Assembly: GCF_021603645.1 (NCBI RefSeq)
Contig: NZ_BQHJ01000004.1
Coordinates: forward strand, 372,001 to 436,000
Direction: 5' to 3'
DNA length: 64,000 nt
Source of the DNA: Pseudomonas pseudonitroreducens
Lineage (GTDB): Bacteria > Pseudomonadota > Gammaproteobacteria > Pseudomonadales > Pseudomonadaceae
The notes beneath the pieces were generated by a model. It made no database searches. It was not told the origin of the DNA and saw only the letters and a list, made by a program, of their open reading frames with translations. Shown in pieces: positions 52,308-61,095 of this stretch. Position numbers and translations under genes: made by a program. Within the stretch, counting starts at the first letter, position 1, and each line of letters starts with the position of its first letter.

Positions 52308-53174
52308 CTAGCGCGGCAGCTCGATACGTTGCTGTTCGCCCGGCACCGTCGGCCAGTCATGCGCGGCCCAGCGCTCGCGGGCGCTGTCGATCAGCGCCGG
52401 GTCGCTGGCGATGAAGTTCCAGTTCATCCGCCGCGGGCCGTCAAGCGGCTCGCCGCCGATGATCACCGCATGGCAGTCGCCGCAGGCGGAGAGGGTAAAA
52501 TCCACGCCTTCGGGCAGGACCACCAGCACGTGCGGCGGTAGCGGCTCGTCGTCCAGCAGCGCCTCGCCGTCGATCAGGTAGAGCGCGCGCTCGGGATGTT
52601 CGTCCGGGATTGCCAGGGTCGCACCGGCACTGAGCTGCAGGTCCGCGTAGAGGGTCTTCGAGCGCACCGGCACCGGCGACTCCAGGCAGAAGCCGGTGCC
52701 GGCGATCATGCGGATGCGCACGCCCAGGCTGTCGCTTTCCGGCAGGCTGGCGCTGGCGTGGTGGCTGTAGCTGGGCTCGCAACCTTCCAGCTCGCGCGGC
52801 AACGCCAGCCAGACCTGCAGGCCGTGCAGGCGCGAGCCGCTGTGCAGCAACTCTGCTGGGGTTCGCTCGACGTGGGCGACGCCGCGCCCGGCGGTCATCC
52901 AGCTGACATCACCGGGCAGCACGAGCTGGTCCGAGCCGAGGCTGTCCTTGTGCTGCACCTGGCCCTCGAACAGGTAGGTGAGGGTGGAAAGGCCGATGTG
53001 CGGATGCTGGCGGATGTCCATGCCATGTTCCGGCGCGAAGCTGCTTTCCAGCATGTGGTCGAAGAACACGAAGGGGCCGACGCTGCGGCGCTGGGCCGAC
53101 GGCAGGGGCCGCAGGATGGGCACGCCTTCGACGTCTTCGGCGCGCGGGCGGATGGCTAGCAGGCTGTCGCTCAT
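52308..53174 (-). CDS. Pirin-family bicupin protein
   Basis: 288 residues. Metal-binding cupin motif FFDHMLESSFAPEHGMDIRQHPHIGLSTLTYLFEGQVQHKDSLG with the conserved HPHIG; the PGDVSWMTAGRGVAHVERTP motif follows. Pirins are cytoplasmic iron-binding proteins, some with quercetinase activity; the role here is unknown. It is followed at 120 bp by the divergent DUF3859 gene. Confidence 0.92.
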   Translation of the reverse strand: MSDSLLAIRPRAEDVEGVPILRPLPSAQRRSVGPFVFFDHMLESSFAPEHGMDIRQHPHIGLSTLTYLFEGQVQHKDSLGSDQLVLPGDVSWMTAGRGVAHVERTPAELLHSGSRLHGLQVWLALPRELEGCEPSYSHHASASLPESDSLGVRIRMIAGTGFCLESPVPVRSKTLYADLQLSAGATLAIPDEHPERALYLIDGEALLDDEPLPPHVLVVLPEGVDFTLSACGDCHAVIIGGEPLDGPRRMNWNFIASDPALIDSARERWAAHDWPTVPGEQQRIELPR

Positions 53175-53304
53175 GATGGTGTCCAGTGGTCCGATCCACG
53201 CATGATAGACGCTTGGCGCCCGGCCGACCCGTACGGCGTCAAGCTGTCATCAGGCTGTCACGGCGACGTCATAGGCTCGCGCGGACCCCAACAAGGAGCG
53301 CGAC

Positions 53305-53778
53305 ATGTCCATTTCCCGCCTGCCAGCAGCCCTGGCTCTCTCCCTGGTTTCCGCCTTCGCTTGCTCGGCCTTTGCCGAAGTGCGCGTCAATGGCCCGGTC
53401 GAGTACGGCGTCTTCGTCAGCAATTACAAGGATTACCAGCCGGGCGAGCGCGTACTCACCCGCAGCGAGCAAGAGATCGAATCGACCACCCGCGTGCCGG
53501 CCAAGCTGGGTACCAAGTTCGGCATGCGCTACCAGCTCAGCGGCAAGCAGGAAGGCGACACGCCGCTGACCCTGTTGTATTTCACCCCCGGCGTGGTGAC
53601 GCCGGATGGCCAGCGCCACGACAAGTTCGAGGTGGTGCAGAAACTGGTGGTGGGTGCGCCCAGCGATGTGATGGCTTACCAGTTCACCGAAAACCACGAG
53701 GTGGTGCAGGGGCAATGGCGCTTCATGGTGTTCCAGGGCGACCGCCTGCTGGCAGAAAAGACTTTCACCGTCGAGTAA
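53305..53778 (+). CDS. DUF3859 family exported protein
   Basis: 157 residues: signal peptide 1-24 (LPAALALSLVSAFACSAFA) and one beta-rich domain (GPVEYGVFVSNYKDYQPGERVLTRSEQEIESTTRVPAKLG, FQGDRLLAEKTFTVE). Ribosome binding site AAGGAGCGCGAC. Function unknown; periplasmic location expected. Confidence 0.88.
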   Translation: MSISRLPAALALSLVSAFACSAFAEVRVNGPVEYGVFVSNYKDYQPGERVLTRSEQEIESTTRVPAKLGTKFGMRYQLSGKQEGDTPLTLLYFTPGVVTPDGQRHDKFEVVQKLVVGAPSDVMAYQFTENHEVVQGQWRFMVFQGDRLLAEKTFTVE

Positions 53779-53790
53779 GCCTCTCCGTAT

Positions 53791-53823
53791 GAAAAAAGCC
53801 CGGCCAAGTGCCGGGCTTTTCTT
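53791..53823 (+). terminator. Terminator of the DUF3859 gene
   Basis: AAAAGCCCGGC-CAAGT-GCCGGGCTTTT with flanking A and T runs. The rest of the gap up to 54084 contains the DUF1302 promoter region, with an A-rich AATAAGAA at 54020-54027, and no gene. Confidence 0.9.
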
Positions 53824-54084
53824 TACCCGCTGAATGACATGGATTACATCTGCGGATTGGCAGGGGGGAAACAGTTTGTTACTTTGCCTGCACGATAGTC
53901 CCAACTCCCGGCGTGCAAACAGAAGAGGAGAGGGGGCCAAGGCGCCCGCAAGCGCTCTGGCAGGAGTGTTACTGCACGGTGGCCCGGCATAGTCCGAGGC
54001 GGCCGGCAGCCGAGAAACGAATAAGAACAGCGCCGGCCGCAATGACCGGGGCGATAAATCTTGGCCAAGGAGGTAATGCTGTCT

Positions 54085-56046
54085 ATGAACAGTCGATTGG
54101 GTGCGCGCTCGTCCATTTTCTGGGCGCCGCGGCGGGCGGGGGCGGTAATGGGACTCTTGCCGCTGCTGGTGGCGGGGTCGGCCCAGGCCCTGGAGTTCAA
54201 GCTGGCCGAGAACGAGATCACCGGCTCGCTGGACAGCACGCTGTCCTACGGCGCCATGTGGCGCGTGCAGGGCCGCGACAAGAACAACATCAGCGATATC
54301 AACGCCGACGACGGCAACCGCAACTTCGATACCGGCCTGGTCTCCCAGGTGTTCAAGCTCACTTCCGATCTCTCGGCGAAGTACCAGAACTATGGCCTGT
54401 TCATGCGTGGCACGGCGTACTACGACACGCAGATCATGGACAAGCGCAACGACTACTACAGCACCACCGACGGCGTGGAGCGTCCCAGCCAGTCATACCC
54501 GCAGGACGATCACTTCACCGACGACACCCGCCACATCGCCGGCCGCGAGGCCGAGTTGCTCGATGCCTACCTGTCCGGCAGCTGGGATGTCGCCGAGCAT
54601 CCGCTGACTGGCCGTGTCGGCCGCCAGGTGCTGAACTGGGGCGAAGGCGTGTTCTACCGGGGCGGCATCAATACGATCAACCCGGTGGACGCCGCGCGCT
54701 TCCACCTCCCGGGTTCCGAACTCAAGGAAGTGCTGGTGCCGGTGGACGCCCTGAGCTTCAACTTCGGCCTGACCGACGACCTGTCCATGGAGGCCTTCTA
54801 CCAGTGGAAGTGGAAGGAGACGCGCCTGGACTCGGTCGGCACCTACTTCTCCGATACCGACCTGTTCAGCGATGGCGGCGAGACCGCCTACACCACGGAG
54901 ACCGATCCGCAGATCAAGCAGTTGCTGGCCGGTTATCCCACCGTCGCTTCGCTCGGTCTGCTGGGCAATGGCCCGCACGGGCCGAACGCCTTCCTCGACC
55001 CGAACACCGGCACCTTCAAGGTCGCCAACATCGGCAAGGACATCCAGGCACGCGATGACGGTCAGTTTGGCGTGGCGTTCCGCTATATCGCCGAGGAGCT
55101 CAACTCCACCGAGTTCGGCTTCTACTTCGTCAACTACCACTCCAAGGAGCCGCAGGTCGCTGTCGATCTGCGCAACTACCAGGGCGTGGACGTCGATGCA
55201 TTGAACAACCTGCTCGGCCCGCTGGGCCTGGGCGAGGCGGTGCCCGGCCTGGCCACGCTGGACATGGCGAGCAATGCCGAAGCCCGCCGCGATTACGTCG
55301 AAGACATCCGCATGTACGGCTTCAGCTTCAACACGACGCTGGGCGATGCTTCGGTCTCCGGCGAGATCGCCTATCGGCCGAACATGCCGATCAGCATCTC
55401 CGCCACCGACGACCTGCTCGGCGACCTGCTGACCCAGGGCGTGCTCGGCCAGACCAACCTGTACGACGGCAGCGTCGCCGCCGGCCAGGCCTGTGCCGAA
55501 GTCGCCGGCAAGCAGTTGTGCCGTGGCAGCCTGTTCGAGAACTACGAGCGCGCCGAGACCTACAACATCTCGCTGTCGACCATCTACAACTTTGGCCCGC
55601 ACCTGAGCTTCGACTCGATGACCGGCGTTGCGGAACTCGCCTCCGAACACATCCGCGGCAGCAGCCTGAAGTACACCGCCTGGGATGGCAGCGAGCGCAA
55701 GTTCGTCGGTGCCCAGGACAAGGCCTATGTCGGCGGCAACGACGACGACGTACAGATCAGCCGCGACAGCTACGGCTACACCCTGCTGCTCACCGGCAGC
55801 TGGAACGACGTCTACGCTGGGGTGAAGCTGTCGCCCTACGCCGTTTACCAGGAGGATTTCAGCGGCAACTCCGACCGTACCGGCAACTTCATCGACGGAC
55901 GCAAGGCCTACACCCTCGGTATCGACGCCAGCTACCTGAACACCTTCGAGGTCGGCACCCAGTACACCAACTACTACGGTGCCGGCTCCAGCAACTCCAT
56001 GCGCGACCGCGACAACGTCTCGATCACCGCGAAATACTCGTTCTGA
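54085..56046 (+). CDS. DUF1302 family outer-membrane-associated protein
   Basis: 653 residues from ATG 54085, eleven bases after AGGAGG (54068-54073); ATG 54076 is too close to that site. Signal peptide ending GSAQALEF. Beta-rich throughout, with repeated amphipathic strands and a C-terminal strand SITAKYSF ending in aromatic Phe, as in outer-membrane barrels. DUF1302 proteins occur in tandem with DUF1329 proteins near systems for hydrophobic or sterol/alcohol substrates. Precise role unknown. Confidence 0.88.
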   Translation: MNSRLGARSSIFWAPRRAGAVMGLLPLLVAGSAQALEFKLAENEITGSLDSTLSYGAMWRVQGRDKNNISDINADDGNRNFDTGLVSQVFKLTSDLSAKYQNYGLFMRGTAYYDTQIMDKRNDYYSTTDGVERPSQSYPQDDHFTDDTRHIAGREAELLDAYLSGSWDVAEHPLTGRVGRQVLNWGEGVFYRGGINTINPVDAARFHLPGSELKEVLVPVDALSFNFGLTDDLSMEAFYQWKWKETRLDSVGTYFSDTDLFSDGGETAYTTETDPQIKQLLAGYPTVASLGLLGNGPHGPNAFLDPNTGTFKVANIGKDIQARDDGQFGVAFRYIAEELNSTEFGFYFVNYHSKEPQVAVDLRNYQGVDVDALNNLLGPLGLGEAVPGLATLDMASNAEARRDYVEDIRMYGFSFNTTLGDASVSGEIAYRPNMPISISATDDLLGDLLTQGVLGQTNLYDGSVAAGQACAEVAGKQLCRGSLFENYERAETYNISLSTIYNFGPHLSFDSMTGVAELASEHIRGSSLKYTAWDGSERKFVGAQDKAYVGGNDDDVQISRDSYGYTLLLTGSWNDVYAGVKLSPYAVYQEDFSGNSDRTGNFIDGRKAYTLGIDASYLNTFEVGTQYTNYYGAGSSNSMRDRDNVSITAKYSF

Positions 56047-56059
56047 TCCGGAGAGGACC

Positions 56060-57430
56060 ATGTACAAGAAGAGTTCCCTGATCGTCCTTGCCACGCTGAC
56101 GGCACTCGCCGTCACTGATGCGCGTGCTGCCGTCTCGGCCGACCAGGCCGCCCAGCTGAAAAGCAGCCTGACGCCCATGGGCGCGGAAAAGGCCGGCAAT
56201 GCCGCCGGCACCATCCCCGCCTGGAGCGGCGGCCTGACGTCGGCGCCCGCCGGCTACAAGGGGCCGGGCGCGCACCATGTCGATCCGTACGCCGGCGAGA
56301 AGCCCAAGTTTGTCATCACCAAAGCCAACCTAGACCAGTACAAGGCCAACCTGACGGCGGGGCAGATCGCGCTGTTCAATGCCTACCCGGACAGCTACCA
56401 GATGCCGGTCTACGAGACCCACCGCAGCGGTTCCGCGCCGCAGTGGGTCTACGACAACATCTTCAAGAACGCCACCAGCGCCAAGCTCGTCGAAGGCGGC
56501 AACGGCTTCTCCGACGCTTACGGCGGCGTACCGTTCCCGATTCCGCAGAGCGGCGTGGAAGCAGTGTGGAACCACATCGCCCGTTACCGTGGCACCTATA
56601 TCGTGCGGCGCTCGTCCCAGGCCGGCGTGCAGCGCAATGGCGCGTACTCGCTGGTGACTTCGCAGGACGAGGCGCTGTTCCGCTTCTACGACCCCAAGGG
56701 CAGCTACGACAAGCTCGGCAACACGCTGTTCTACTACATGACCTTCACCACTGCTCCGGCGCGCCTGGCCGGTAACGGCGCGCTGGTGCAGGAGACCCTC
56801 GACCAGGTCAAGGAACCGCGCCAGGCCTGGGGCTACAACCCCGGTCAGCGCCGCGTGCGGCGCGCTCCGACGCTGGCCTACGACACCCCCATCGAAGACT
56901 CCGACGGCCTGCGCACCGCCGACGACACCGACATGTACAACGGCGCGCCGGACCGCTACGACTGGACCCTGGTAGGCAAGAAGGAAATCTACATCCCCTA
57001 CAACAACTACCAGATCACCAGCCCGGAGGTTAAGTACAAGGACCTGCTCACTCCCGGCCATGTCAATCCCAAGTACACCCGCTACGAACTGCACCGTGTG
57101 TGGGTGGTGGACGGCAAGCTGAAGCCCGGCGCGCGGCACATCTACTCGCGTCGCACCCTGTACCTCGACGAGGACAGCTGGGGCGCCGCCGTGGTCGACC
57201 AGTACGATGGCCGCGGGGAGCTGTGGCGGGTGTCGCTGGCCTACCTGAAGAGCTTCTACGAGCAGCCGATGGTCTGGACTGCCCTGGACACCTTCCACGA
57301 CCTCCAGGCGCACCGTTACAGCATCCAGTGGCTGGACAACGAGGAAACCGGCACCGCCGACTTCAGCCAGCCGGCGCCGGATGATTCCAACTTCAGCCCC
57401 TCGGCCCTGCGCCGCAAGGCCTCACGCTAA
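56060..57430 (+). CDS. DUF1329 family periplasmic protein (LolA/LolB-like fold)
   Basis: 456 residues from ATG 56060 behind GAGAGGACC. Signal peptide ending TDARAAVS. DUF1329 motifs: GAEKAGNAAGTIPAWSGGL, GGVPFPIPQSGVEAVWNH, YNPGQRRVRRAPTLAYDTP and RHIYSRRTLYLDEDSWGAAVVDQYD. The fold is thought to bind lipid-like molecules. It forms a two-gene operon with the DUF1302 gene, 13 bp apart; a partner RND transporter is often unlinked or further off. Confidence 0.92.
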   Translation: MYKKSSLIVLATLTALAVTDARAAVSADQAAQLKSSLTPMGAEKAGNAAGTIPAWSGGLTSAPAGYKGPGAHHVDPYAGEKPKFVITKANLDQYKANLTAGQIALFNAYPDSYQMPVYETHRSGSAPQWVYDNIFKNATSAKLVEGGNGFSDAYGGVPFPIPQSGVEAVWNHIARYRGTYIVRRSSQAGVQRNGAYSLVTSQDEALFRFYDPKGSYDKLGNTLFYYMTFTTAPARLAGNGALVQETLDQVKEPRQAWGYNPGQRRVRRAPTLAYDTPIEDSDGLRTADDTDMYNGAPDRYDWTLVGKKEIYIPYNNYQITSPEVKYKDLLTPGHVNPKYTRYELHRVWVVDGKLKPGARHIYSRRTLYLDEDSWGAAVVDQYDGRGELWRVSLAYLKSFYEQPMVWTALDTFHDLQAHRYSIQWLDNEETGTADFSQPAPDDSNFSPSALRRKASR

Positions 57431-57442
57431 ACCGGCAAACGA

Positions 57443-57471
57443 CAAAGGCCCCGCAAGGGGCCTTTTGTTTT
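57443..57471. terminator. Terminator between the DUF1329 gene and hypE
   Basis: AAAGGCCCC-GCAA-GGGGCCTTTT followed by GTTTT. It lies in the tail-to-tail gap and may serve both operons, although its T-rich side faces the plus strand. Confidence 0.85.
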
Positions 57472-57507
57472 CCGGCGAGGCGCCGGTACCGAGTCGCGTC
57501 CCGGCCG

Positions 57508-58575
57508 CTAGCAGATCCTTGGCAGTTGTTCGCCTGCCAGCCAGTCGACAATGCGGCGACCGCCGAAGCGGGTCTGCATCTGCACGAAACCGTGGCTGTC
57601 CTCGATGACGCTGCCGATGCGTGCGGCCTGCATCCCCAGGGGGTGTGCACGCATGGCCTGCAGCAGGTCATCGGCGTCCTGCGCGGAGCAGATAGCCACC
57701 AGCTTGCCTTCGTTGGCGACGTACAGGGGGTCGAGCCCGAGCAGTTCGCAGGCGGCTTCCACCTGGGGTTGCACAGGAATGGCGGCTTCGTCGAGGAGCA
57801 TCCCCACGCCGGACTGGCCAGCGATCTCGTTGAGCGTGGTCGCCAGCCCGCCGCGGGTTGGGTCGCGCAGTACATGCAGACCCGGGACTGCCGCCAGCAT
57901 GCAGGCCACCAGCGTGTGCAGGGCGGCACTGTCGGAGCGGATCTGCGTTTCGAATTCCAGGGACTCCCGTTGCGAAAGAATCGCCACGCCATGCTCGCCA
58001 ATGCTGCCGGACACCAGGATCACATCACCGGGCCGGGCGCGGTTGCCGCTGGTATCGATGCCGGCAGCCACGACGCCAACCCCCGTGGTGCTGATGAACA
58101 CACCGTCGCCCTTGCCGCGTTCGACCACCTTGGTATCGCCGGTGACGATGGCGACGCCGGCCTCCTGCGCGGCGCGACCCATGGAGTCGGCAATGCGCTT
58201 GAGGTCGGCGAGGGGGAAGCCTTCTTCGAGAATGAAGCTGGCCGACAGGTACAGGGGGCGCGCGCCGCTCATGGCGACGTCGTTCACGGTGCCATGTACC
58301 GACAGGCTGCCGATATCGCCGCCAGGGAAGAACAGCGGCGAGATCACATGGGCGTCGGTAGCCATCACCAGCCTCTCTCCGGCGCCGATCACCGGCGTCA
58401 GCGTCGCGCCATCGTTGCCCTGGCGCAGCCAGGGATTGTCGAAGGCGCGCAGGAAGATTTCCTCGATCAGTTGTGCCGAGGCGCGTCCACCGGAGCCGTG
58501 GGCCATTTCGATGCGGCCGTCGCGCAGGTTCAGCGCGCGTACGTAGCCGCGTTTGACGGCAGAGGGGGCGTTCAT
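57508..58575 (-). CDS. hypE: Hydrogenase maturation protein HypE
   Basis: 355 residues from ATG 58575. PurM/SelD-like ATPase: RIEMAHGSGGRASAQLIEE, GNDGATLTPVIGAGERLVMATDAHVISPLFFPGGDIG, VTGDTKVVERGKGDGVFI and DPTRGGLATTLNEIA. The protein ends in PRIC, whose Cys is carbamoylated by HypF and then dehydrated to the cyanide ligand of the [NiFe] active site. Last gene of the operon; ATGA overlap with hypD. Confidence 0.97.
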   Translation of the reverse strand: MNAPSAVKRGYVRALNLRDGRIEMAHGSGGRASAQLIEEIFLRAFDNPWLRQGNDGATLTPVIGAGERLVMATDAHVISPLFFPGGDIGSLSVHGTVNDVAMSGARPLYLSASFILEEGFPLADLKRIADSMGRAAQEAGVAIVTGDTKVVERGKGDGVFISTTGVGVVAAGIDTSGNRARPGDVILVSGSIGEHGVAILSQRESLEFETQIRSDSAALHTLVACMLAAVPGLHVLRDPTRGGLATTLNEIAGQSGVGMLLDEAAIPVQPQVEAACELLGLDPLYVANEGKLVAICSAQDADDLLQAMRAHPLGMQAARIGSVIEDSHGFVQMQTRFGGRRIVDWLAGEQLPRIC

Positions 58576-59702
58576 ACGCGGGTTACCTCGATGTCCTTGT
58601 AGCGCCCGTAGGCGTAGTGCGCGGCGCAGGCGCCTTCGTTGGAAACCATGCACGAGCCGATCGGGTTCTCCGGGGTGCAGACCGTGCCGAACAGTCGGCA
58701 GTCGACGGGGCGTTTCTGCCCCCTGAGGATCGGCCCGCACTCGCAGGCCTTGTGGTCCGGCACGGACTGGTAGTGCAGGGCGAAGCGCGCTTCGGCATCG
58801 TGCCGGGCAAAGGTCGCACGGATGCGTCGAGCGCTGGCAGGCATCTCGCCCAGGCCACGCCATTCGAAGCACTCGCGCAGCTCGAAGACTTCCTCCATCA
58901 GCGCTTGCATTGGCCGGCTGCCTTCGTCACTCACCGCACGAATGAATTCGTTCTGCACTTCGGCGCGGCCTTCATTGACCTGCTGCACGAGCATGAGGAT
59001 GGACTGCAGGACATCCAGCGGCTCAAACCCGGCGATCACCACCGGCTTGCGGTAGCGCCGGGCGAATTCGGCATAGGCATCCGCGCCGATGACCACGCTG
59101 ACGTGTGCCGGCCCGATGAAGCCATCCAGCGCTACTGCCTGATCGGCCGGTGCGTCGAGAATATGGGCGATGGCCGGTGGCGTGAGGACGTGGCAGCAGA
59201 GCACGCTGAAGTTGTCGATGGCGCGCCGCGCCGCCTCGCGAATCACCAGGGCGGTGGGCGGGGTGGTGGTCTCGAAGCCGACGGCGAAGAACACGACGTC
59301 GCGCTCAGGGTTGGCCTCGGCGATCTTCAATGCATCATGCGGCGAGTAGATCATGCGGATATCCGCGCCGCGGGCCTTGGCGCGCAGCAGCGAGAGCCCA
59401 TCGGAGGCTGGCACGCGCATCGTGTCGCCATAGCTGCAGAGGATTACCTGGCGCTCCATGGCCAGGCGGATAGCCAGATCGATGCGCCCGATCGGCAGCA
59501 CGCAGACCGGGCAGCCAGGCCCATGGATCATGCGCACGTTGCCGGGCAGCAAATCGCTCACGCCATAACGGGAAATGGCATGGGTATGGCCGCCGCAGAA
59601 CTCCATGAAGCGGTACTCACGCTCCGGTTGCGCCGCCGCTCGGATGCGTTCGGCGATCTGCCGGGCGAGTTCGCCGTCGCGGTATTCATCGATGTACTTC
59701 AT
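58572..59702 (-). CDS. hypD: Hydrogenase maturation protein HypD
   Basis: 376 residues. The three family Cys regions are present: EFCGGHTHAISRYG, HGPGCPVCVLPIGRID, and the [4Fe-4S] cluster set ACECGPILRG / VDCRLFGTVCTPENPIGSCMVSNEGAC. With HypC it forms the scaffold that carries Fe(CN)2CO before transfer to the large subunit. Coupled to hypC (ATGA) and hypE. Confidence 0.97.
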   Translation of the reverse strand: MKYIDEYRDGELARQIAERIRAAAQPEREYRFMEFCGGHTHAISRYGVSDLLPGNVRMIHGPGCPVCVLPIGRIDLAIRLAMERQVILCSYGDTMRVPASDGLSLLRAKARGADIRMIYSPHDALKIAEANPERDVVFFAVGFETTTPPTALVIREAARRAIDNFSVLCCHVLTPPAIAHILDAPADQAVALDGFIGPAHVSVVIGADAYAEFARRYRKPVVIAGFEPLDVLQSILMLVQQVNEGRAEVQNEFIRAVSDEGSRPMQALMEEVFELRECFEWRGLGEMPASARRIRATFARHDAEARFALHYQSVPDHKACECGPILRGQKRPVDCRLFGTVCTPENPIGSCMVSNEGACAAHYAYGRYKDIEVTRV

Positions 59703-59932
59703 GGCTCCAGCCCCTGGGACTGGCCCAGCTCGTTGAACATTTCCAGGGTGCGCTGTGCCTCCTCCGGGTCGATAAGGCCGAGGGCATAGCCGACATGGAC
59801 GATCACGTAGTCGTCGAGCTGCACACCGTCGACCAGCGCCAGGGAGATTTCCTTGCGGATGCCGCCGAGGTCGACCAGCGCCTGGCCGTTATCGCGCAGT
59901 TCGACCACGCGGGCGGGAATGGCTAGACACAT
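59699..59932 (-). CDS. hypC: Hydrogenase maturation chaperone HypC/HupF family
   Basis: 77 residues from ATG 59932 ([16 protein letters not shown]). The essential N-terminal Cys2 of the MCLAIPA motif and the VHVGYALGLID segment with its His are present. It binds iron together with HypD and delivers the Fe(CN)2CO unit. It overlaps hypF by 10 bp. Confidence 0.97.
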   Translation of the reverse strand: MCLAIPARVVELRDNGQALVDLGGIRKEISLALVDGVQLDDYVIVHVGYALGLIDPEEAQRTLEMFNELGQSQGLEP

Positions 59933-61095
59933 GGGGCAATATCCTCCAGCGGCAGCGCCGCCTGACAGATCGGGTCGGCCCACTGAGCGGCGACCCAGGC
60001 CTGCCCCAGGGCCAGGCCGGCATCGCCGCAGGAGACGGTTTGCGGGACGAACACAGGCCGGCCCTGGCGTGAAAGCAGATCGCCCAGTTGCGTGCTGAGC
60101 AGGCGATTGGCAAAGCAGCCGCCACCCAACAGCACCGGGAGCGCTGCGGGCTGCCGGGCGACCCAGTCGGCCAGGGCGGCGGCCAGGGCCAGATGGAACA
60201 GCGCGGCGCCTTCATCGGCGCGCCCCTGGTCGGCCAGCTCGAACAGGCGGGCCAGCAGCGGCAACAGGTCCAGGCGCCCGTCGTGGCGCACTTGCCAGAG
60301 TCCGTCGACGCTTGGTGCCTGATGTCGACTCAGATACTCGGTCGCGCAGCGTTCCAGGGCAATCGCCGCTTCGGCCTCGAACGTCTGGCGCAGACTCAGC
60401 CCGAGAATGCCGGCAGCGGCATCGAACCAGCGCCCGGCGCCGCTGCTGGTTGGACAGTTGAGCTGGCGCTCGAGCATCCGTGCCACGGTGGTGGTTGCGG
60501 CGGCGCCCACCAGTGGAGCCAGGCGCGGGCCGATCTCTGCGCTGCGCCCGAGCAGTTGCAGTGCCGCGGCGACCAGGCGCCATGGCTCGCGAGCGGCGAT
60601 ATCGCCACCGGGCAGGGGCAGCGGCAGCAGGGCTCCCAGGCGGCGCCAGGCACCGTGGTCGAGCCACAGCAACTCGCCGCCCCAGGCGTTGCCGTCAGTA
60701 CCCAGGCCCACGCCATCCAGCGCCAGACCGAGGGCCGGCCCTCGCAGGCCGTGTTCGGCTTGCAGGGCGGCGATGTGCGCGTGGTGATGTTGCACGCCCA
60801 GCGCCGGGACGCCCAGGCGCGCTGCCGTCTCGAGTGCCAGCCGGGTGCTGTGGAAGTCCGGGTGAAGGTCGTGGGCGACGGCACGCAGGGGGCCTTCGGC
60901 GTGGGCGAGCAACTGCTCCAGCGAGTTTTCCAGCGCCAGGCAGTTGTCCGGCTCACCCAGGTCACCATGCACCGGGGACCAGATGACCTGCTCACCTTGC
61001 AGCAGGCAGGCACTGTTCTTCAGCCAGGCGCCGCAGGCCAGAACCGGCGGCCAGATCGCCGCACCGGGCAGGTTCTGGATTCTCAGCTCAATCAT
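59923..61095 (-). CDS. hypF: Short HypF: carbamoyltransferase (Kae1-like) domain only
   Basis: 390 residues from ATG 61095, about half the ~750 of E. coli HypF. The acylphosphatase, zinc-finger and YrdC-like domains are absent; no such sequence lies upstream, where hypB ends. The Kae1/HypF part is complete: [16 protein letters not shown] (metal His), [20 protein letters not shown], and [13 protein letters not shown] (ATP site). Transfers the carbamoyl group to HypE Cys. Ralstonia eutropha HypF1 is, as I recall, similarly shortened and functional. Carbamoyl phosphate activation may need a full-length HypF elsewhere. Confidence 0.93.
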   Translation of the reverse strand: MIELRIQNLPGAAIWPPVLACGAWLKNSACLLQGEQVIWSPVHGDLGEPDNCLALENSLEQLLAHAEGPLRAVAHDLHPDFHSTRLALETAARLGVPALGVQHHHAHIAALQAEHGLRGPALGLALDGVGLGTDGNAWGGELLWLDHGAWRRLGALLPLPLPGGDIAAREPWRLVAAALQLLGRSAEIGPRLAPLVGAAATTTVARMLERQLNCPTSSGAGRWFDAAAGILGLSLRQTFEAEAAIALERCATEYLSRHQAPSVDGLWQVRHDGRLDLLPLLARLFELADQGRADEGAALFHLALAAALADWVARQPAALPVLLGGGCFANRLLSTQLGDLLSRQGRPVFVPQTVSCGDAGLALGQAWVAAQWADPICQAALPLEDIAPCV

